7,239 nucleotides of DNA from DASUZD01 sp036377055 (lineage in GTDB: Bacteria > Actinomycetota > Thermoleophilia > Gaiellales > Gaiellaceae). The position numbers were made by a program, and so were the translations under genes. The notes beneath the pieces were generated by a model, which was not told the origin of the DNA, searched no databases, and saw only the letters and a list, made by a program, of their open reading frames with translations. The DNA lies in NCBI GenBank assembly GCA_036377055.1, contig DASUZD010000257.1:1-7239 (forward strand), given 5' to 3'. Below are positions 6,129 to 7,239 of this stretch, in pieces (the stretch's first letter is position 1; each line of letters starts with the position of its first letter).

Positions 6129-6964
6129 CGACTTGCTTCTACCAGCCAGCGCACGGTCTCGACGTGCTCCTCGCTCCACGCAGAGTCCCACGCCCAGGCG
6201 AGCGTCTGCGCGATCGCCCAGCGCCGTGCGCGCTCGCGGTCGAGGCCGAGCTCCGACGTCAGCCGGTCGAGCCGGTGCCGCACTGCGACCTCCGAGTGCC
6301 CGAGCTCGAACGCGCGAATCACCGGCGCGAGCCCGAACTCGCGCTCGCCGACGAGCGGCTTCGGGTCGATGACGAGCCACGGCTCGCGCTCCGCGGCGAG
6401 CACGTTCTCGGCGTGGAGGTCCTGGTGGAGGAGCACCTGCTCGCCCTGCGTCGCCGGCAGCTCGTCGAGAGCGGCCAGCGCCTCGTCGAAGAGCCGCCGC
6501 TCGAACGTGGGCGCTTGCTCCCACTGCTCGGGGAGGTACGAGCGCCACCACGCCGCTTCGTCCGAGAGCGGACGGAACGGTGCCGCGGCCGGCTTCCAGA
6601 GGCGCGGCAGAAGGCCGGCGATCACGTCGAGCGCCCGGTCGGCGCCGGCCTCGTAGAGCTGCGTCCCCGGCTCGCACCGTTCGAGCAGCAGCGCCCAGCG
6701 GTCGCGATCCTCGGCGAGCAGCCGCACGGCGCCGTCGCCGTCCCACAGCGCCAGCGCGGCGGCCTCGTGCTCGGACTCACGATGCGGGTAGCTGAGCTTC
6801 AGGACGGCAGGCGTGCCGTCGGGGAGCTCGGCGCGGACGGTGTACCCGACCGCGCCCGCCTCGTACGGCTCGCCGAGGCGCAGGCCCCACTCCGCTCGGC
6901 AATCGTCTACGAGGTCGGGGACGCTGCGCAGCCAGTCGGCGTGCGTCAGGTCCGCGCCGGCCAC
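6125..6964 (-). CDS. Aminoglycoside/hydroxyurea phosphotransferase-type small-molecule kinase (APH(6)-like)
   Basis: A 279-residue member of the APH/choline-kinase fold, closest in style to the APH(6)/hydroxyurea resistance kinases (streptomycin 6-kinase relatives, Pfam APH_6_hur; recognised from memory). Visible parts are an N-lobe with lysine K56 (AVLKLSYP) and E67 for ATP binding, the catalytic loop LLHQDLHAEN (178-187, Brenner motif H180, catalytic D182, metal-binding N187), and the following metal-binding motif VIDPKPLVGE (198-207, D200). The PWLVIDPKPLVG stretch is diagnostic of the APH(6) group. Chromosomal members in actinobacteria are common and often give no measurable resistance, so a metabolic substrate is as likely as an antibiotic. 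The start is GTG 6962-6964, inside the last codons of the nitrilase gene (19-base overlap); the stop overlaps the HAD gene by 4 bases. No clear Shine-Dalgarno precedes it. Confidence 0.9.
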   Translation of the reverse strand: MAGADLTHADWLRSVPDLVDDCRAEWGLRLGEPYEAGAVGYTVRAELPDGTPAVLKLSYPHRESEHEAAALALWDGDGAVRLLAEDRDRWALLLERCEPGTQLYEAGADRALDVIAGLLPRLWKPAAAPFRPLSDEAAWWRSYLPEQWEQAPTFERRLFDEALAALDELPATQGEQVLLHQDLHAENVLAAEREPWLVIDPKPLVGEREFGLAPVIRAFELGHSEVAVRHRLDRLTSELGLDRERARRWAIAQTLAWAWDSAWSEEHVETVRWLVEASR

Positions 6965-7239
6965 TGATATGCGTCGGCCTGGCGGTTCGCGAGCGAGGGT
7001 AGGTTGCGGCGGATCTCGCGCAACCGCTCGCGGTCGAGCTCGGCGGAGATGACCGTCTCCTCGTCGGGCGCCTGCGCGAGCACGACGCCCCAGGGATCCG
7101 CGATCAGCGACCGACCGTAGCTCGGCTTGCCCGGGAGCGTCTCGCCGACCTGCGCCGCCGCGGCGACGAAGAGCTGGTTCTCGATCGCGCGCGCCCGGAG
7201 CAGCACGTGCCAGTGATCCCTGCCCGTGAAGAGCGTGAA
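6946..7239 (-). CDS. Nitrilase-superfamily amidohydrolase (carbon-nitrogen hydrolase), C-terminal part
   Basis: The last 97 residues of a larger protein; its start lies beyond the right edge and the frame is open to base 7239. The visible segment begins FTLFTGRDHWHVLLRARAIE and continues through ENQLFV, YGRSLIADPWG and an LDRERLREIRRNLP tail. This is the standard C-terminal third of Nit/omega-amidase-like enzymes, in which HW..LLRARAIEN and the S.I.DPWG strand pack near the active site. Two of the Glu-Lys-Cys catalytic residues, the Glu and Lys, and the Cys itself, would lie upstream and cannot be checked. Close relatives hydrolyse small omega-amides (for example alpha-ketoglutaramate) or repair deaminated glutathione; the fragment does not say which. 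It is the first visible gene of a minus-strand cluster and its last 19 bases overlap the kinase gene. An internal GTG at 7204-7206 should not be taken as the start. Confidence 0.93.
   Translation of the reverse strand, partial: FTLFTGRDHWHVLLRARAIENQLFVAAAAQVGETLPGKPSYGRSLIADPWGVVLAQAPDEETVISAELDRERLREIRRNLPSLANRQADAYQWPART

Noticed and set aside
6129..6746. N-terminal extension of the HAD protein to 434 residues
   Set aside because: The extra part is Arg/Ala-rich and overlaps the APH(6)-like gene; the HAD fold begins directly at ATG 6126-6128 with FFDVDFTL a few residues later.

Overview
The window is about 70-80% GC in most of its genes. It is densely packed, uses GTG and TTG starts alongside ATG, and has almost no Shine-Dalgarno sequences. 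This suggests a chromosomal segment of a high-GC actinobacterium. Thermoleophilia-type lineages (Gaiellales, Solirubrobacterales) would fit, but the placement is inferred from composition and protein style only; there is no rRNA or marker gene here. I see no tRNA, rRNA, CRISPR array, insertion sequence or integrase.

Left part (1-3402): a TetR-family repressor (minus strand, TTG start) is divergent from two genes on the plus strand. These are a short alpha-methylacyl-CoA racemase / family III CoA-transferase homologue and, overlapping it by 4 bases, a two-domain ABC-F ATPase of the type that acts on ribosomes. Only 15 bases separate the divergent start codons. Two imperfect palindromes and a promoter-like -35/-10 pair lie there, so the repressor probably controls itself and the two-gene operon. 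Its C-terminal half resembles acyl-CoA-sensing TetR proteins (FadR/YsiA type), which would fit a racemase acting on acyl-CoA.

Middle (3504-5177): one large minus-strand gene stands out. Its base composition is clearly lower (55-58% GC in two 60-base samples counted by hand, against 72-82% in neighbouring genes). It encodes a protein with one N-terminal membrane anchor, an acidic linker, a TPR-like helical region and a beta-rich C-terminal domain that I do not recognise. It looks like a transferred accessory gene and is the best candidate here for something undescribed. A small three-helix membrane protein starts next to it on the plus strand.

Right part (5442-7239): a tightly overlapping minus-strand cluster reads, in order of transcription, nitrilase-family amidohydrolase (N-terminus outside the window), APH(6)/hydroxyurea-type small-molecule kinase, and HAD-superfamily phosphatase. 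The overlaps are 19 and 4 bases, so they are very likely co-transcribed. A kinase, a phosphatase and an amidase together suggest small-molecule salvage, detoxification or metabolite repair; the substrate cannot be read from the sequence. The phosphatase and the small membrane gene end tail to tail in the hexamer TCATGA.
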